A DNA stretch of 64,000 nt from Flavobacteriaceae bacterium LYZ1037 (GCA_003144015.1 QFWS01000005.1:124001-188000), one strand, 5' to 3'. Positions 52,526 to 62,336 are shown, counted from the stretch's first letter. Notes: generated by a model from the letters alone, not told the origin. Program-made: numbers and translations.

Positions 52526-53365
52526 TTATGGGATCCATTTTTTAGGGAAATTTGGCTTTCTTTTTTCAAGAAAAGCATCACGACCTTCTTTAGCCTCGTC
52601 TGTCATATACGCTAAACGAGTTGCTTCTCCAGCAAATACTTGCTGTCCTACCATGCCATCGTCTGTTAAATTCATTGCAAATTTAAGCATCTTTATGGAT
52701 GTAGGTGATTTTGCCAAAATTTCCTGAGCCCATTCATAAGCTGTATCTTCTAAGGCTCCATGAGGAATAACAGCATTTACCATGCCCATATCATAAGCTT
52801 CTTGAGCAGAATAATTTCTTCCTAAGAAAAAGATTTCTCGTGCTTTTTTTTGTCCAACCATTTTAGCTAAATAAGCCGATCCATAACCACCATCGAAACT
52901 AGTGACGTCTGCATCTGTTTGCTTAAAAATAGCATGTTCTTTACTGGCTAGAGTTAAATCGCAAACCACATGTAAACTATGTCCTCCACCAACAGCCCAA
53001 CCCGGAACTACAGCAATAACGGCCTTTGGCATAAACCTAATAAGGCGTTGTACTTCAAGAATATTTAATCTGTGATATCCATCGTCTCCAACATAGCCTT
53101 GATGACCTCTAGCTTGTTGGTCTCCTCCAGAACAAAATGAATAAACACCATCTTTAGTTGAAGGACCTTCGGCAGATAATAGAACCACTCCAATGTTTAC
53201 GTCTTCTCCAGCATCATAAAAAGCATCGTATAGTTCTTTGGTAGTTTTTGGTCTAAACGCATTTCTAACATTTGGTCTATTAAAGGCTATTCTTGCAACA
53301 CCATTACATTTCTTATAGGTTATGTCTTCGTATTCTTTAGCTGTTTTCCAGTTAATATCACTCAT
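52526..53365 (-). CDS. menB: 1,4-Dihydroxy-2-naphthoyl-CoA synthase
   Basis: A 279-residue crotonase-fold enzyme closing the second ring of the quinone. The start is the ATG at 53365 (MSDINWKTAKEY); a longer frame upstream is not family-like. FCSGGDQQARG (near 82-92), GWAVGGGHSL and TDADVTSFDGGYG are MenB-specific blocks of the oxyanion hole and active site. It is upstream of menA. Confidence 0.93.
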   Translation of the reverse strand: MSDINWKTAKEYEDITYKKCNGVARIAFNRPNVRNAFRPKTTKELYDAFYDAGEDVNIGVVLLSAEGPSTKDGVYSFCSGGDQQARGHQGYVGDDGYHRLNILEVQRLIRFMPKAVIAVVPGWAVGGGHSLHVVCDLTLASKEHAIFKQTDADVTSFDGGYGSAYLAKMVGQKKAREIFFLGRNYSAQEAYDMGMVNAVIPHGALEDTAYEWAQEILAKSPTSIKMLKFAMNLTDDGMVGQQVFAGEATRLAYMTDEAKEGRDAFLEKRKPNFPKKWIP

Positions 53366-53540
53366 AGTCTTGTAAAATTTACTGTGTAAAAATACATAAT
53401 TACAGCAAATATTAAAGTGCATCGTTGCTTTTATACTTTAAAAATTTTAACTTAGTTTGTAACCTGCATATACTTAAAGTCCAAAAATTGCATTAGCACA
53501 TTTAATTATTGCGTATTTTATTATTAAACCAAAGCTGTTT

Positions 53541-53975
53541 ATGTCAAAACCTGTTCTCGAATCTTATTTATCTACTCAGATTCTAAAAACCTATAATTTT
53601 AAAATAGGTGACTTTTATTTTTTTGAGAATTTTATTGTGGTTGAATATGCAGAAAACATTGTTGTTTCCATGGATGTTTTACAAACTATAAAAAAAATTG
53701 TTATGCAACACTTTCCAAATAACAAACCATTTGGAATAATTGTAAATAAAATTCACCCATTTAATACCGTTCCAACAGACGCCATGAAACTAGAAAAAGA
53801 AGCTCCAAATTTAGTGGTTACGGCTGTTGTAAGTGAAGACTTTACTCAGACGGTCAATTTTGACCTAGAAAATCATTTTTTTAAACAAATTAACCGTCGT
53901 TTATTCTCTAATCTAGAAGAAGCTGAGAAATGGGTTAACGAGAAAATTGAAACTAAAAAAGGTTCATTAAATTAA
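53541..53975 (+). CDS. Conserved unknown protein, STAS-like
   Basis: A 144-residue cytosolic protein. The alternating strand and helix pattern (ENFIVVEYAEN, then DVLQTIKKIVMQHF, then FGIIVNKIH) resembles a STAS or SpoIIAA-like fold. No phospho-Ser site or other motif settles it. Flavobacteriaceae often carry such a gene near men genes. It is convergent with cvfB, overlapping by 9 bp. Confidence 0.6.
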   Translation: MSKPVLESYLSTQILKTYNFKIGDFYFFENFIVVEYAENIVVSMDVLQTIKKIVMQHFPNNKPFGIIVNKIHPFNTVPTDAMKLEKEAPNLVVTAVVSEDFTQTVNFDLENHFFKQINRRLFSNLEEAEKWVNEKIETKKGSLN

Positions 53976-54797
53976 ATAAATTCCGTCTTCTTTAATATCT
54001 ATAAGTTTCTGCTTATATAAAGACCCTACAGCTTTTTTAAAGCTTTTTTTACTCATTTTAAGTAATAACTTAATGGTTTCAGGATCAGATTTATCTGTTA
54101 AGTTCAGATAGCCACTATTATCACGAAGTTCTATCATAATAGCATCTGCATTTGGTTCGATATTTCTATAACCTATTTGTCCAAGAACAACATCAATTTT
54201 ATTATCAGGTCTAATTTTCTTAATGTATCCTTTTAATCGATCTCCAACGCTTAAATCCTGAAAGATATCGTCATTAAAAATAAGTCCTAAATGCTTTTTA
54301 TTAATAATAACATTCATGCCAATATCTGAAGGATGAGAGACAATTAAATCGACTTCTTCAAACTCTTTTACAGTGAGTTTCTTATTGTCTAAAAACTGGT
54401 TTGTTTTACTTGAAGCAACCAATCTATCACTTTTTTCGTCTAAAAAACAATAAACAAAATACCAGCCTCCTGCTTTCATTTTAAAAGCTTGTTCTCTAAA
54501 TGGGCAGAATAATTCTTTAACCATTCCCCAATCTAGAAAGGCACCATGATCTGTAACTGCATTACATCTTAAAAGTGCAAAATCGCCATTCTTAATATAT
54601 GGTTTATCTGTAACTGCAACTAAACGTTCTTCATTGTCTAAATAAACAAATACTTCTATTTTTTCCCAAATTGTAAAAGTTTCAGGAACGTATCTGTTTG
54701 GCAATAACACTTCATTTCCTTCATCATCTGCTAAATATAGTCCTTGTTCCGATTCCCGAAGTATTTCTAAGGTATTGTATTCTCCTAAATGTATCAT
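53967..54797 (-). CDS. cvfB: CvfB-like S1 RNA-binding protein
   Basis: A 276-residue protein with S1-type OB folds in tandem (LRCNAVTDHGAFLDWG near 79-94 is the second) and a C-terminal winged helix (MSKKSFKKAVGSLYKQ). This matches CvfB, an RNA-binding regulator of virulence and stress genes in Staphylococcus. It lies 58 bp after menD on the same strand, so it may be the last gene of that operon. Confidence 0.85.
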   Translation of the reverse strand: MIHLGEYNTLEILRESEQGLYLADDEGNEVLLPNRYVPETFTIWEKIEVFVYLDNEERLVAVTDKPYIKNGDFALLRCNAVTDHGAFLDWGMVKELFCPFREQAFKMKAGGWYFVYCFLDEKSDRLVASSKTNQFLDNKKLTVKEFEEVDLIVSHPSDIGMNVIINKKHLGLIFNDDIFQDLSVGDRLKGYIKKIRPDNKIDVVLGQIGYRNIEPNADAIMIELRDNSGYLNLTDKSDPETIKLLLKMSKKSFKKAVGSLYKQKLIDIKEDGIYLI

Positions 54798-54855
54798 GCT
54801 GCAAAGGTAGTAATATTAGGTTTGAGAAGTAAAAAATTAAATAATAGATTTTGAT

Positions 54856-56616
54856 TTACTTTATAAATTTAAAATAATCTAAAAGCACCTGATCGTTAAT
54901 TGTTCGAGGCGTAAAAATTTCTAACAATTTTGGCTGATTAGTTTCAGTGAAAAAAGTCTTCAACTGCGTTTTTAATTGCTTTTCATTTATAGCAGTTGCA
55001 TAATCGAAATCATACATTTTACATAAATGTTTTGCAGTTAAGTCATGAGTAGTTTCAAAAAAAGTTTCGAATTTCTTAGAATTTTTATCTCCGGGAAGTA
55101 TTCTAAAAATTCCACCTCCTTGATTATTTACAAGAATAATTCTAAAATTATTAGGAATAAAATTGTTCCACAAAGCATTACTATCGTAAAAAAAGCTTAG
55201 ATCTCCTGTAATTAAAGTGGTCTGTTCTTTTCTGGCTTTGGCACAACCAATAGCAGTACTTGTGCTTCCATCGATACCACTTGTACCACGATTACAAAAA
55301 ACCTGAATGGATTTCTTTAAATCGAAAAGTTGCGCATATCTTACTGCAGAACTATTCCCTAATTGTAAAATACTTTGTTCTGGTATGGCTTTTAAAACCG
55401 CATCGAAAACTTTGAAATCGGAATACGGTATGTCGTTTAAATACGTTAGTTGTTTATTTTCTCTATGAGATTTAACATCGTTCCAAAACGGCTTATAATC
55501 GCTTTTAACGAAATGTGTTAATCTTGGTAACAAGGCATTAAAGAACTGATTTGGTGTTGCTTCTATATGTTTATCTAAACAAAAAAAGGTGTCGTTCGCA
55601 TGTTTTTTATCAATATGCCAATGATGCTTTGGTTGAAATTTTCTTAAAAACCCTTTTATTTTTTTAGAAACTATTAACCCTCCAAAAGTAACTAATACAT
55701 CTGGTTGTAATTGTTTAAACTCTTCTTCGGTTAAAGGTGCTATAATTTTATCGATGCTATTAAAAAACTGTTTATTATGAACATTTGAAGTTGTTTCTGT
55801 AAACACAATAACACTATTGTCTTTAGACAAATCATCTAAAATTTGCTGCTCGATTTTATTTGGTTGATTGGCACCGATTAAAATCATTTTTTTTGAATAG
55901 CTATTCCAATCGTCATAACATTCCTGTATAAAGAAATCGTCAATTTTCTTCTTTCTTACTTCTACATCAATAACTTTAGGTTTAACCTCTAGTTTATCTG
56001 TAGTTTCATAAAGAGGCTCTTCAAAAGGGATGTTTATATGTACTGGTCCATTACTAGATATGGCTCTGTTTAAAGCTGTATTTATTTTTGTTTCGTTTTC
56101 ATCATCTAATTCCTGTTTAACACCTAAAATACGTTCCAGTTTATTTTCAATAGATTTTATGATTGCTGGTTCTGCTTCGTTATTATTTTTAGGACCATGT
56201 TCAAAATTCAACTTTAAATTGGCAGAATTAAGAATATGGTTTTCAAACACGTTTTTTTGATTAATGGTCTGTCCATCCCCAATACCAATTAAATATTTAG
56301 GTCTATCTGCCGAGAGTACCACCAAAGGAATATCACTATAGAAAGCTTCAGCAACAGCTGGATAATAATTAAGCAATGCACTTCCTGAGGTGCAAACCAA
56401 AACCACAGGACTTTCTAATTGTTGGGCGATTCCAAGAGCAAAAAAGCCTGCGCAACGCTCATCTACAATGCTGTAGCATGAAAAGTAAGGATCGTTTGTA
56501 AAACCAATTGTTAATGGCGCATTTCTACTTCCAGGAGAAATAACTATGTGCTGAATATTTTTGGCTTTACACAACTGAATAACAGTTTGTGCAAGAGGGT
56601 TTTTTGGGTATAGCAT
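54856..56616 (-). CDS. menD: SEPHCHC synthase
   Basis: A 586-residue thiamine-diphosphate enzyme that adds a succinyl unit to isochorismate. ISPGSRNAPLT (about 26-36) and FFALGIAQ are N-terminal domain blocks, with the catalytic Glu near DERCAGF. The diphosphate site is GDLSFFYDSNALWN (about 473-486) and NQGGGIFRIL. Length and motifs fit MenD. It lies 50 bp after menF. Confidence 0.93.
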   Translation of the reverse strand: MLYPKNPLAQTVIQLCKAKNIQHIVISPGSRNAPLTIGFTNDPYFSCYSIVDERCAGFFALGIAQQLESPVVLVCTSGSALLNYYPAVAEAFYSDIPLVVLSADRPKYLIGIGDGQTINQKNVFENHILNSANLKLNFEHGPKNNNEAEPAIIKSIENKLERILGVKQELDDENETKINTALNRAISSNGPVHINIPFEEPLYETTDKLEVKPKVIDVEVRKKKIDDFFIQECYDDWNSYSKKMILIGANQPNKIEQQILDDLSKDNSVIVFTETTSNVHNKQFFNSIDKIIAPLTEEEFKQLQPDVLVTFGGLIVSKKIKGFLRKFQPKHHWHIDKKHANDTFFCLDKHIEATPNQFFNALLPRLTHFVKSDYKPFWNDVKSHRENKQLTYLNDIPYSDFKVFDAVLKAIPEQSILQLGNSSAVRYAQLFDLKKSIQVFCNRGTSGIDGSTSTAIGCAKARKEQTTLITGDLSFFYDSNALWNNFIPNNFRIILVNNQGGGIFRILPGDKNSKKFETFFETTHDLTAKHLCKMYDFDYATAINEKQLKTQLKTFFTETNQPKLLEIFTPRTINDQVLLDYFKFIK

Positions 56617-56666
56617 GTTAGATAAAATCTAGCTGTAAATGTAGTAAATAGGTTTACCAAATAAAA

Positions 56667-57788
56667 TTATTGCAAAACCTTTTTCATGACCTCAGATTTG
56701 GCGATCGTTTCTTGCCATTCGGCTTCAGGAATTGAATCTTTGGTAATCCCTCCTCCTATATAAATACTAGCTGTATTATCTGAAATTTGCATACAACGAA
56801 GATTAACAAACAAGTTTGATTTTTTTTTTACAGAAGCATACGCATTATTCTCAACATTACGTCTGTTAGAATTTCTTATTGTTTTTTCTTGCAGATTTAA
56901 TTCACCCAAAAAACCAGTATAATATTCTCTATTGTAACTTTCATGCTTTAAAATAAACTGTTTCGCTTTTTCTTTTGGCAAACCACAAACAGCTGGTGTT
57001 GGGTGAAGTGCTTCAAGCACTTCTTTAAGGTTTATTTCCTTAAAATTTACAATTCCTGAAATGACTGTTTTTAGATGAACAATGTTACCAGCCCTTACTG
57101 TTTCTGTTTCGGACTTAAAAATATTGCTAACCGAATTCTGCAAACTATTTACTATAAAATCTGTAACAAACTGTTGTTCTTCTTTTTCTTTGTTTTCCCA
57201 AATAATATCAAGTGTGCCGTTATATTTTTGGGTTCCAGCTAAAGCCATGGTTTTAAAACGAGAGCCTTCTACTTCAATTAAAGTTTCAGGTGTTGCTCCT
57301 AACCATAATCCAATTTTTGGATGATACCAACAATATACAAATGCAGATTGGTAATTTTGAAGTAGGCTTTTAAAAATTTCTATCGGATTTGTTTCAGAAA
57401 ATTCTACAGTTTCACATCTAGATAAAACAACTTTTTGAAATTGATTCTTTTTAATGGCATCAATCCCTTTTTGTACAAGGTTAATGTGTTGTGGTTTATC
57501 AAATTCTAAATTTTTAAAAATAGATTGACGTGTCTCACTAACGTTATAATTTACTAAATCGCAATCAATTGATAATGAATCTTTTATTGGTATTAGAATT
57601 GCATCATTGGAGGCATCGAATGGAGCAAAAACAAAACCTTTCTCTGTATAATCTTTAATAACATGAACAGCATCAGTGTTTTGAAGCATGGCATTAATAC
57701 ATGTACTCTTCGGTTTTCTATATGCTACAAACGGTTTTTTATTATCTAATTGCTGCTGTATGGAATTGAAAAAATCTTCAGATGTCAT
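56667..57788 (-). CDS. menF: Isochorismate synthase
   Basis: A 373-residue chorismate-using enzyme, the first step of classical menaquinone synthesis. The family blocks are LGATPETLIEV, HPTPAVCGLPKEKA (near 269-282), and YTGFLGEL. Mg-binding acids lie near SIPEAEWQET. PabB or TrpE are ruled out by the length and context. It overlaps the thioesterase gene by 1 bp (TAATG). Confidence 0.92.
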   Translation of the reverse strand: MTSEDFFNSIQQQLDNKKPFVAYRKPKSTCINAMLQNTDAVHVIKDYTEKGFVFAPFDASNDAILIPIKDSLSIDCDLVNYNVSETRQSIFKNLEFDKPQHINLVQKGIDAIKKNQFQKVVLSRCETVEFSETNPIEIFKSLLQNYQSAFVYCWYHPKIGLWLGATPETLIEVEGSRFKTMALAGTQKYNGTLDIIWENKEKEEQQFVTDFIVNSLQNSVSNIFKSETETVRAGNIVHLKTVISGIVNFKEINLKEVLEALHPTPAVCGLPKEKAKQFILKHESYNREYYTGFLGELNLQEKTIRNSNRRNVENNAYASVKKKSNLFVNLRCMQISDNTASIYIGGGITKDSIPEAEWQETIAKSEVMKKVLQ

Positions 57789-58213
57789 TATTTCTTTTTT
57801 GGAAGCGAAATGGTTGATAGTTTACAAACAGACACCAAATTATCAAGGTCGTCTGTCACTCTAATATCCAATAATTGAGTTGTTCTTCCTTTGTGTAAAA
57901 AAGTAGCTTTAGCGTGAACATAACCATCTGTAACACTTTTTAAATGGTTGGCAGTTATCTCTATGCCTCTAACAAAAAAAGTATCTAAATCAGTAAATAG
58001 ATGAGATGCAAAACTACCCACGCTTTCTGCCAATGCTGCTGTAGCTCCACCATGCAACACGCCATCTGGCTGATACACTCTAGAATTTACTGGCATTCTA
58101 GCAACTAAAAAATCATCGCCAAAATCGGTAATTTCTATTTCTAACGTTTCCATTAAGGTGTTTTTACTCACTTTATTTAACTCAACTAAATGCTCTTTTT
58201 TGGATAATGACAT
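57788..58213 (-). CDS. menI: DHNA-CoA thioesterase-like hotdog protein
   Basis: A 141-residue hotdog-fold thioesterase of the PaaI/YdiI type. The active site is PDGVLHGGATAALAESVGS (about 49-67), with the catalytic Glu in AES. In menaquinone synthesis MenI releases DHNA from CoA. Its overlap with menF supports that role. Other acyl-CoA substrates cannot be excluded. Confidence 0.75.
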   Translation of the reverse strand: MSLSKKEHLVELNKVSKNTLMETLEIEITDFGDDFLVARMPVNSRVYQPDGVLHGGATAALAESVGSFASHLFTDLDTFFVRGIEITANHLKSVTDGYVHAKATFLHKGRTTQLLDIRVTDDLDNLVSVCKLSTISLPKKK

Positions 58214-58254
58214 AGATTTCTTGTATTTTTAAAATCGAAATGTAAAAGTACGAA

Positions 58255-58890
58255 ATGAATTTAGAAGAAAAAGAAATATCCTATACAACTACTAATAGTT
58301 ATGCAACCTTAAACACCTTGACAGATAAAACAAAACATGTTTGGTTTGTATGTCATGGTATGGGTTATTTAAGCAGGTATTTTTTAAGATATTTTAGTGG
58401 ATTAAATGCAGATGAAAACTACCTTATAGCACCACAAGCTCAAAGCAAATACTACATACCTCCAAAATTTAAACATGTTGGTTCTAGCTGGTTAACAAAA
58501 GAAAACACGCTTAAAGAAACAGAGAATGTCTTGCGTTATTTTGATGCTGTTTTTGAAGCTGAGCAAATTCCGGAAGATAAAAACTTAATTGTTTTAGGTT
58601 ATTCACAAGGTGTTAGTGTGGCTACAAGATATGTTGCTAAAAGAAAAATAGCATGTTCGCAATTGGTACTACATTCCGGAGGAATTCCAAAAGAATTAAC
58701 TACAAATGATTTTAGTTTTATCAACGCAAAAGTAACCATGATTTATGGCAATGAAGATGAGTATTTAAATGAAAAACGTATTTTACATGAAACCCAAAGA
58801 GCCAAAGAATTATTTGGTGCTAATTTAAAAATAATTCCTTTTGAAGGAAAACATATTGTTAATGTAGAACTTATACATGCTTTGGTTTAG
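58255..58890 (+). CDS. Alpha/beta hydrolase, carboxylesterase-like
   Basis: A 211-residue small hydrolase. The nucleophile Ser117 is in GYSQG, with the acid near GNEDEY and the His in GKHIV near the end. HGMGYLS at about 34-40 is an oxyanion loop. It is divergent from the menI-menF-menD operon. It could be a general carboxylesterase; a role as a MenH substitute is a guess from position. Confidence 0.8.
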   Translation: MNLEEKEISYTTTNSYATLNTLTDKTKHVWFVCHGMGYLSRYFLRYFSGLNADENYLIAPQAQSKYYIPPKFKHVGSSWLTKENTLKETENVLRYFDAVFEAEQIPEDKNLIVLGYSQGVSVATRYVAKRKIACSQLVLHSGGIPKELTTNDFSFINAKVTMIYGNEDEYLNEKRILHETQRAKELFGANLKIIPFEGKHIVNVELIHALV

Positions 58891-58893
58891 GAC

Positions 58894-59466
58894 ATGACAG
58901 CACCTCAATTAGAAAACACTTTTGTAAAACTCTCACTATTAGATTTGAGCAATTACAAACAGCTTCATGATATCGCTAGCGAAAAAGACTTAATTTACTA
59001 CTCTCCAAGCAATATTTCGACACCAGATACACTAAAAGAATACGTGCAAACTGCTGTAGATGGTTATTACAGAAAAACTACCATTCCATTTATTATTTAT
59101 GATAAAAAAACAAAAACCTATGCAGGAAGCACACGTTTTGGATTGATAAACTGGAATAATAAAGTGCTTCATATTGGTTGGACTTGGATTGGAAAAAAGT
59201 TTCAAGGTTCTGGATTAAATAAACAGATGAAATTTTTAATGCTTCAGTATGCGTTTGAAACCTTGTTATTTGAAAAAGTTGAATTTAGAATCGACGAACG
59301 AAACATACGTTCTAGAAAAGCAGCAGAAAAACTTGGAGCTACTCTAGAAGGTATTTTAAGAAAAGACACACTTATGCAAGATGGTTTTAGACGCAATACT
59401 TGCTGTTATGGCATTTTAAAAGAAGAATGGCCAGATATTAAAAAGACTGTTTTTAATGGGTTATAG
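58894..59466 (+). CDS. RimJ/RimL-type GNAT acetyltransferase
   Basis: A 190-residue acetyltransferase. The C-terminal KVEFRIDERNIRSRKAAEKL and GATLEGILRK are typical of the RimJ/RimL group, with an acetyl-CoA loop IGKKFQGSGLNKQM (about 97-110). The substrate could be a protein N terminus or small amine. It starts 3 bp after the alpha/beta hydrolase stop. Confidence 0.85.
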   Translation: MTAPQLENTFVKLSLLDLSNYKQLHDIASEKDLIYYSPSNISTPDTLKEYVQTAVDGYYRKTTIPFIIYDKKTKTYAGSTRFGLINWNNKVLHIGWTWIGKKFQGSGLNKQMKFLMLQYAFETLLFEKVEFRIDERNIRSRKAAEKLGATLEGILRKDTLMQDGFRRNTCCYGILKEEWPDIKKTVFNGL

Positions 59467-59506
59467 TGATATTAATTGAAATTTCATTTGTAAAAAAAAC
59501 ACGAAA

Positions 59507-61111
59507 CTAATCTAATAATTCATCCATTAAAGCGCTTATTTTGTTAAGAATTAAACCTTCAGAATGCTTAATATATTTTTCAGTTAAATTTGAAATTTCA
59601 TGATGTAAGGTTACTTCCTTGTCATTAGTCCAATCAATTCTTCTAAATGGAATACCAGAAATAGGTTTTTCAGAAAACTCCACAATATTTCCTTTCACGA
59701 TCCCTTTGTTTTTTAGCCAAGTAAAAACTCTGTGATTGTTTAAAAACGCTAAAATAAAATAGATGCTTTCTTTTGTTTCTTTTTTGGGAAATATAGCAGT
59801 AACATCTTGTGTTGGGAAGATTCCAGAAGGAACATAGGCAAATCTAAAATTATCTTTATTGGATATGCGCTCCTTGCAAGGCACAAATATTCTTGGGGTT
59901 TTAGAATTAAATAAATGATGATTTCTTAAAAACACCCAATGCCAATAAGGTATTGTTCTATTGTATTGGTATCTTTTGTCTAATCGATCTTTTAAAGGTG
60001 TTAGTTTTTTATAAAAATTTGGGAAATTTTGTTTAAAGTTTTTTTCGTCTTCAACTTCATTTGCAAAAATATAATGTGTTGTTTTATTATAACCGAATGG
60101 TTCTAAATATTTAGCCTTTATGACTTTAATTGTATGGGCTGATTCAATGTCATTTAATTGTTCATCTTTTAACTGAAATGCCTTATCCAAACCACTAACC
60201 ATACCATTTCCTATATCGCAAACATCTCCTATGGTTGGATATGTTGAAATTGTAGTTGAAGAAAATAAATCATGTTTTATTGAAGTTTCAGAACCACAAC
60301 TTTTTTCAAATGCTTCTATTTTATCTATTTCAGCCACATTTGTGAGTAGCCATCTTTTATTTTTCTCAAATTGAGGAACTGAGAACTTTTTAATGTCTGA
60401 ATTAGATTTTTCTTCCTTAATTTGATTTAATATTTTAGGGCTTAAAATTCTGTTTTTATAATATTTTACAACATCAATTTTTTTGCTTTTATTTTTAGAT
60501 TTAATGTATTTAAAAACGACAACAGAAACCGTTGCGTTATTGAATATTGGAGTTTCATTAAAATGAATAATCTTTTCAAAATACCCGTTTTCAACCATAT
60601 AATTTCTTAAAGTAATAGAATGTGTGGTGTTCATCCAATACTCCGGACAAATAAAAATAAGCTGTCCATTATCTTCAAGTAATTCAATTGACTTTAAGAT
60701 AAAAATATATAAGTAGTCGCATAAACTATTAAAATAGGTGTTCCATAGTGCATTTGTTGCTAGTTCTTCTTTAAGTTCTTTTTCAAGATTTTTCCAACGA
60801 ATGTATGGTGGATTTCCAATGATAAGTTGGAATTTTTCTTTAATATTAGAAGACACAAAACTTTTATAGGTCACAAAATCGAATTGTTTCCCTAGTTCAC
60901 TATCAATCTCGAATGCTGTTAAATTATAAAACCCTCGCTTTAATAAAACATCTAAAAAAATGCCTTCTCCACAAGAAGGTTCTAATATGGACGAGTTTGT
61001 ATCTATTTCCGCTAAATCTACCATGAATTCAGCAACCATAGATGGTGTAAAATATTGTCCATATTTATTCTTTGAGGATTGCTCTACTATCGATATACTT
61101 TCATCAAACAT
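59507..61111 (-). CDS. Lone N6-adenine DNA methyltransferase, Eco57I/TaqI-like
   Basis: A 534-residue gamma-class adenine methyltransferase. Motif X is KYGQYFTP (16-23), motif I EPSCGEG (44-50) for S-adenosylmethionine, and motif IV NPPY (100-103) for the target base. The last 300 residues (about 230-534) look like a target-recognition domain as in Eco57I- or TaqI-like enzymes. No nuclease domain is fused at either end, and no restriction gene lies beside it. It may be a solitary regulatory methylase or the leftover of a restriction system. Confidence 0.85.
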   Translation of the reverse strand: MFDESISIVEQSSKNKYGQYFTPSMVAEFMVDLAEIDTNSSILEPSCGEGIFLDVLLKRGFYNLTAFEIDSELGKQFDFVTYKSFVSSNIKEKFQLIIGNPPYIRWKNLEKELKEELATNALWNTYFNSLCDYLYIFILKSIELLEDNGQLIFICPEYWMNTTHSITLRNYMVENGYFEKIIHFNETPIFNNATVSVVVFKYIKSKNKSKKIDVVKYYKNRILSPKILNQIKEEKSNSDIKKFSVPQFEKNKRWLLTNVAEIDKIEAFEKSCGSETSIKHDLFSSTTISTYPTIGDVCDIGNGMVSGLDKAFQLKDEQLNDIESAHTIKVIKAKYLEPFGYNKTTHYIFANEVEDEKNFKQNFPNFYKKLTPLKDRLDKRYQYNRTIPYWHWVFLRNHHLFNSKTPRIFVPCKERISNKDNFRFAYVPSGIFPTQDVTAIFPKKETKESIYFILAFLNNHRVFTWLKNKGIVKGNIVEFSEKPISGIPFRRIDWTNDKEVTLHHEISNLTEKYIKHSEGLILNKISALMDELLD

Positions 61112-61214
61112 GCTATATTCTTTAGTGATTCTGCAAGTTACTAATTTAGTATTGCTTTGTTAAATATGAGTATGATTCATCATTAGTCAATGTAAAAAAA
61201 CATCTATTATAAAC

Positions 61215-61250
61215 TAAAAAAGGTTTCCTTTTTAAGAGAAACGCTTTTTT
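61215..61250 (-). terminator. Terminator of the nitronate-monooxygenase-like gene
   Basis: On the minus strand GTTTC pairs with GAAAC, and A/T runs extend the stem past one mismatch into T6. It is imperfect. The rest of 61112-61282 holds nothing else I can support. Confidence 0.5.
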
Positions 61251-61282
61251 AAAATTTATGCAGATATGTTTTTTTACAGTTT

Positions 61283-62230
61283 TTAGGTAATTAGTTTTTT
61301 AATAATTTTTTTGGTCGGTAAAATTTCTGTGGTATGCTCAATGCTTGGCCCTGCAACCCAAACCGTTTTATAAGTCGCTTGTGTAGCTGCTTTAGTAGTT
61401 GCATTCATACCAATAGAAAAACGAATCATTTTTACCCATTTTTTAAGTTTCTTGTTTTTATTTAAAATAGATTCTAACTTAGATTCTTTGGTTCCTATTT
61501 TTTGTACATAAGGTGTATTAATAACTGTGCAAGGTGTCCCCGAAATACGTTGCGTCATTACAATATCTTTAGCACCATAATCTACACAGGCTTGTTTGTA
61601 TTCTTCAGTTACTTCGGCTTCTACTGAGGCTATAAAAGGACTTCCAACGGAAACACCATCTGCTCCATAACTTAGCATTCTATCAATATCTGCTTTACAT
61701 CCTACACCTCCAGCAGAAATAACAGGAATAGAAATGTTGTCTTTAAGAAGCTTTATTAATTCTTCAGGTGAATAATTTCCTCTATGTCCTCCTGCTTGAT
61801 TATTAACACAAATAGCAGCATCTGCTCCAAGACTTTCAACCTTTTGCGCAAATTTTAAATCGGTAACATCACAAAACACTTTTATACCAACTGCATGTGC
61901 CTGATTGATAGTTTCTTCTGGGCTACCTAATGATGTAATAATAAAATCGCAACCTTCTTCACAAAGCACTCTTAATTGCTCTTTATATTTGATGTTAGAT
62001 TTGTTTACAATCAGATTATAACCAAAAGATCCTCCTTCAACTTTCGCTGCTTTTAATTCTTGTATGGAAGCTCTCAACTCTTCTAAAGTTCTGTAATTTA
62101 AGGCAGGAATGCAGCCTGCAATGCCACCTTTCATGGCTTCAATAACCATGGCAGTGTTAGACACCAAAAACATAGGAGCTTGTATAATAGGATATGTTAT
62201 ATTTAAGAGTTGGGTAAGTTGAGTTTGCAT
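61283..62230 (-). CDS. Nitronate monooxygenase family flavoprotein
   Basis: A 315-residue FMN enzyme of the 2-nitropropane dioxygenase fold. The start TYPIIQAPMF and the loops NNQAGGHRG (about 143-151), SAGGVG (near 172-177) and GADGVSVGSPF (near 189-199) hold the FMN phosphate. Members oxidise nitronates or act as enoyl reductases of FabK type. The two cannot be told apart with certainty here. A TATATTTG box lies upstream. Confidence 0.8.
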   Translation of the reverse strand: MQTQLTQLLNITYPIIQAPMFLVSNTAMVIEAMKGGIAGCIPALNYRTLEELRASIQELKAAKVEGGSFGYNLIVNKSNIKYKEQLRVLCEEGCDFIITSLGSPEETINQAHAVGIKVFCDVTDLKFAQKVESLGADAAICVNNQAGGHRGNYSPEELIKLLKDNISIPVISAGGVGCKADIDRMLSYGADGVSVGSPFIASVEAEVTEEYKQACVDYGAKDIVMTQRISGTPCTVINTPYVQKIGTKESKLESILNKNKKLKKWVKMIRFSIGMNATTKAATQATYKTVWVAGPSIEHTTEILPTKKIIKKLIT

Positions 62231-62250
62231 AGGAGGTTTTTGTTTATGGA

Positions 62251-62258
62251 CAAATATA
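62251..62258 (-). promoter_or_regulatory. -7 promoter box of the nitronate-monooxygenase-like gene
   Basis: On the minus strand this reads TATATTTG, an exact TAnnTTTG match, 20 bp before the ATG at 62230. Confidence 0.4.
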
Positions 62259-62336
62259 CTACAATTTACTATGCGTGCATAATTTATTAGAACGATGATT
62301 ATAAAATTTAAAATGAGGCTAAAACTAATATAAAGA

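Noticed and set aside
59507-61282. Defence island around the methyltransferase
   Set aside because: Neighbours are ordinary metabolic genes and no nuclease, helicase or toxin gene is seen.
62231-62240. AGGAGG near the nitronate-monooxygenase-like start
   Set aside because: It lies on the plus strand while the gene is on the minus strand, so it cannot be its ribosome binding site.
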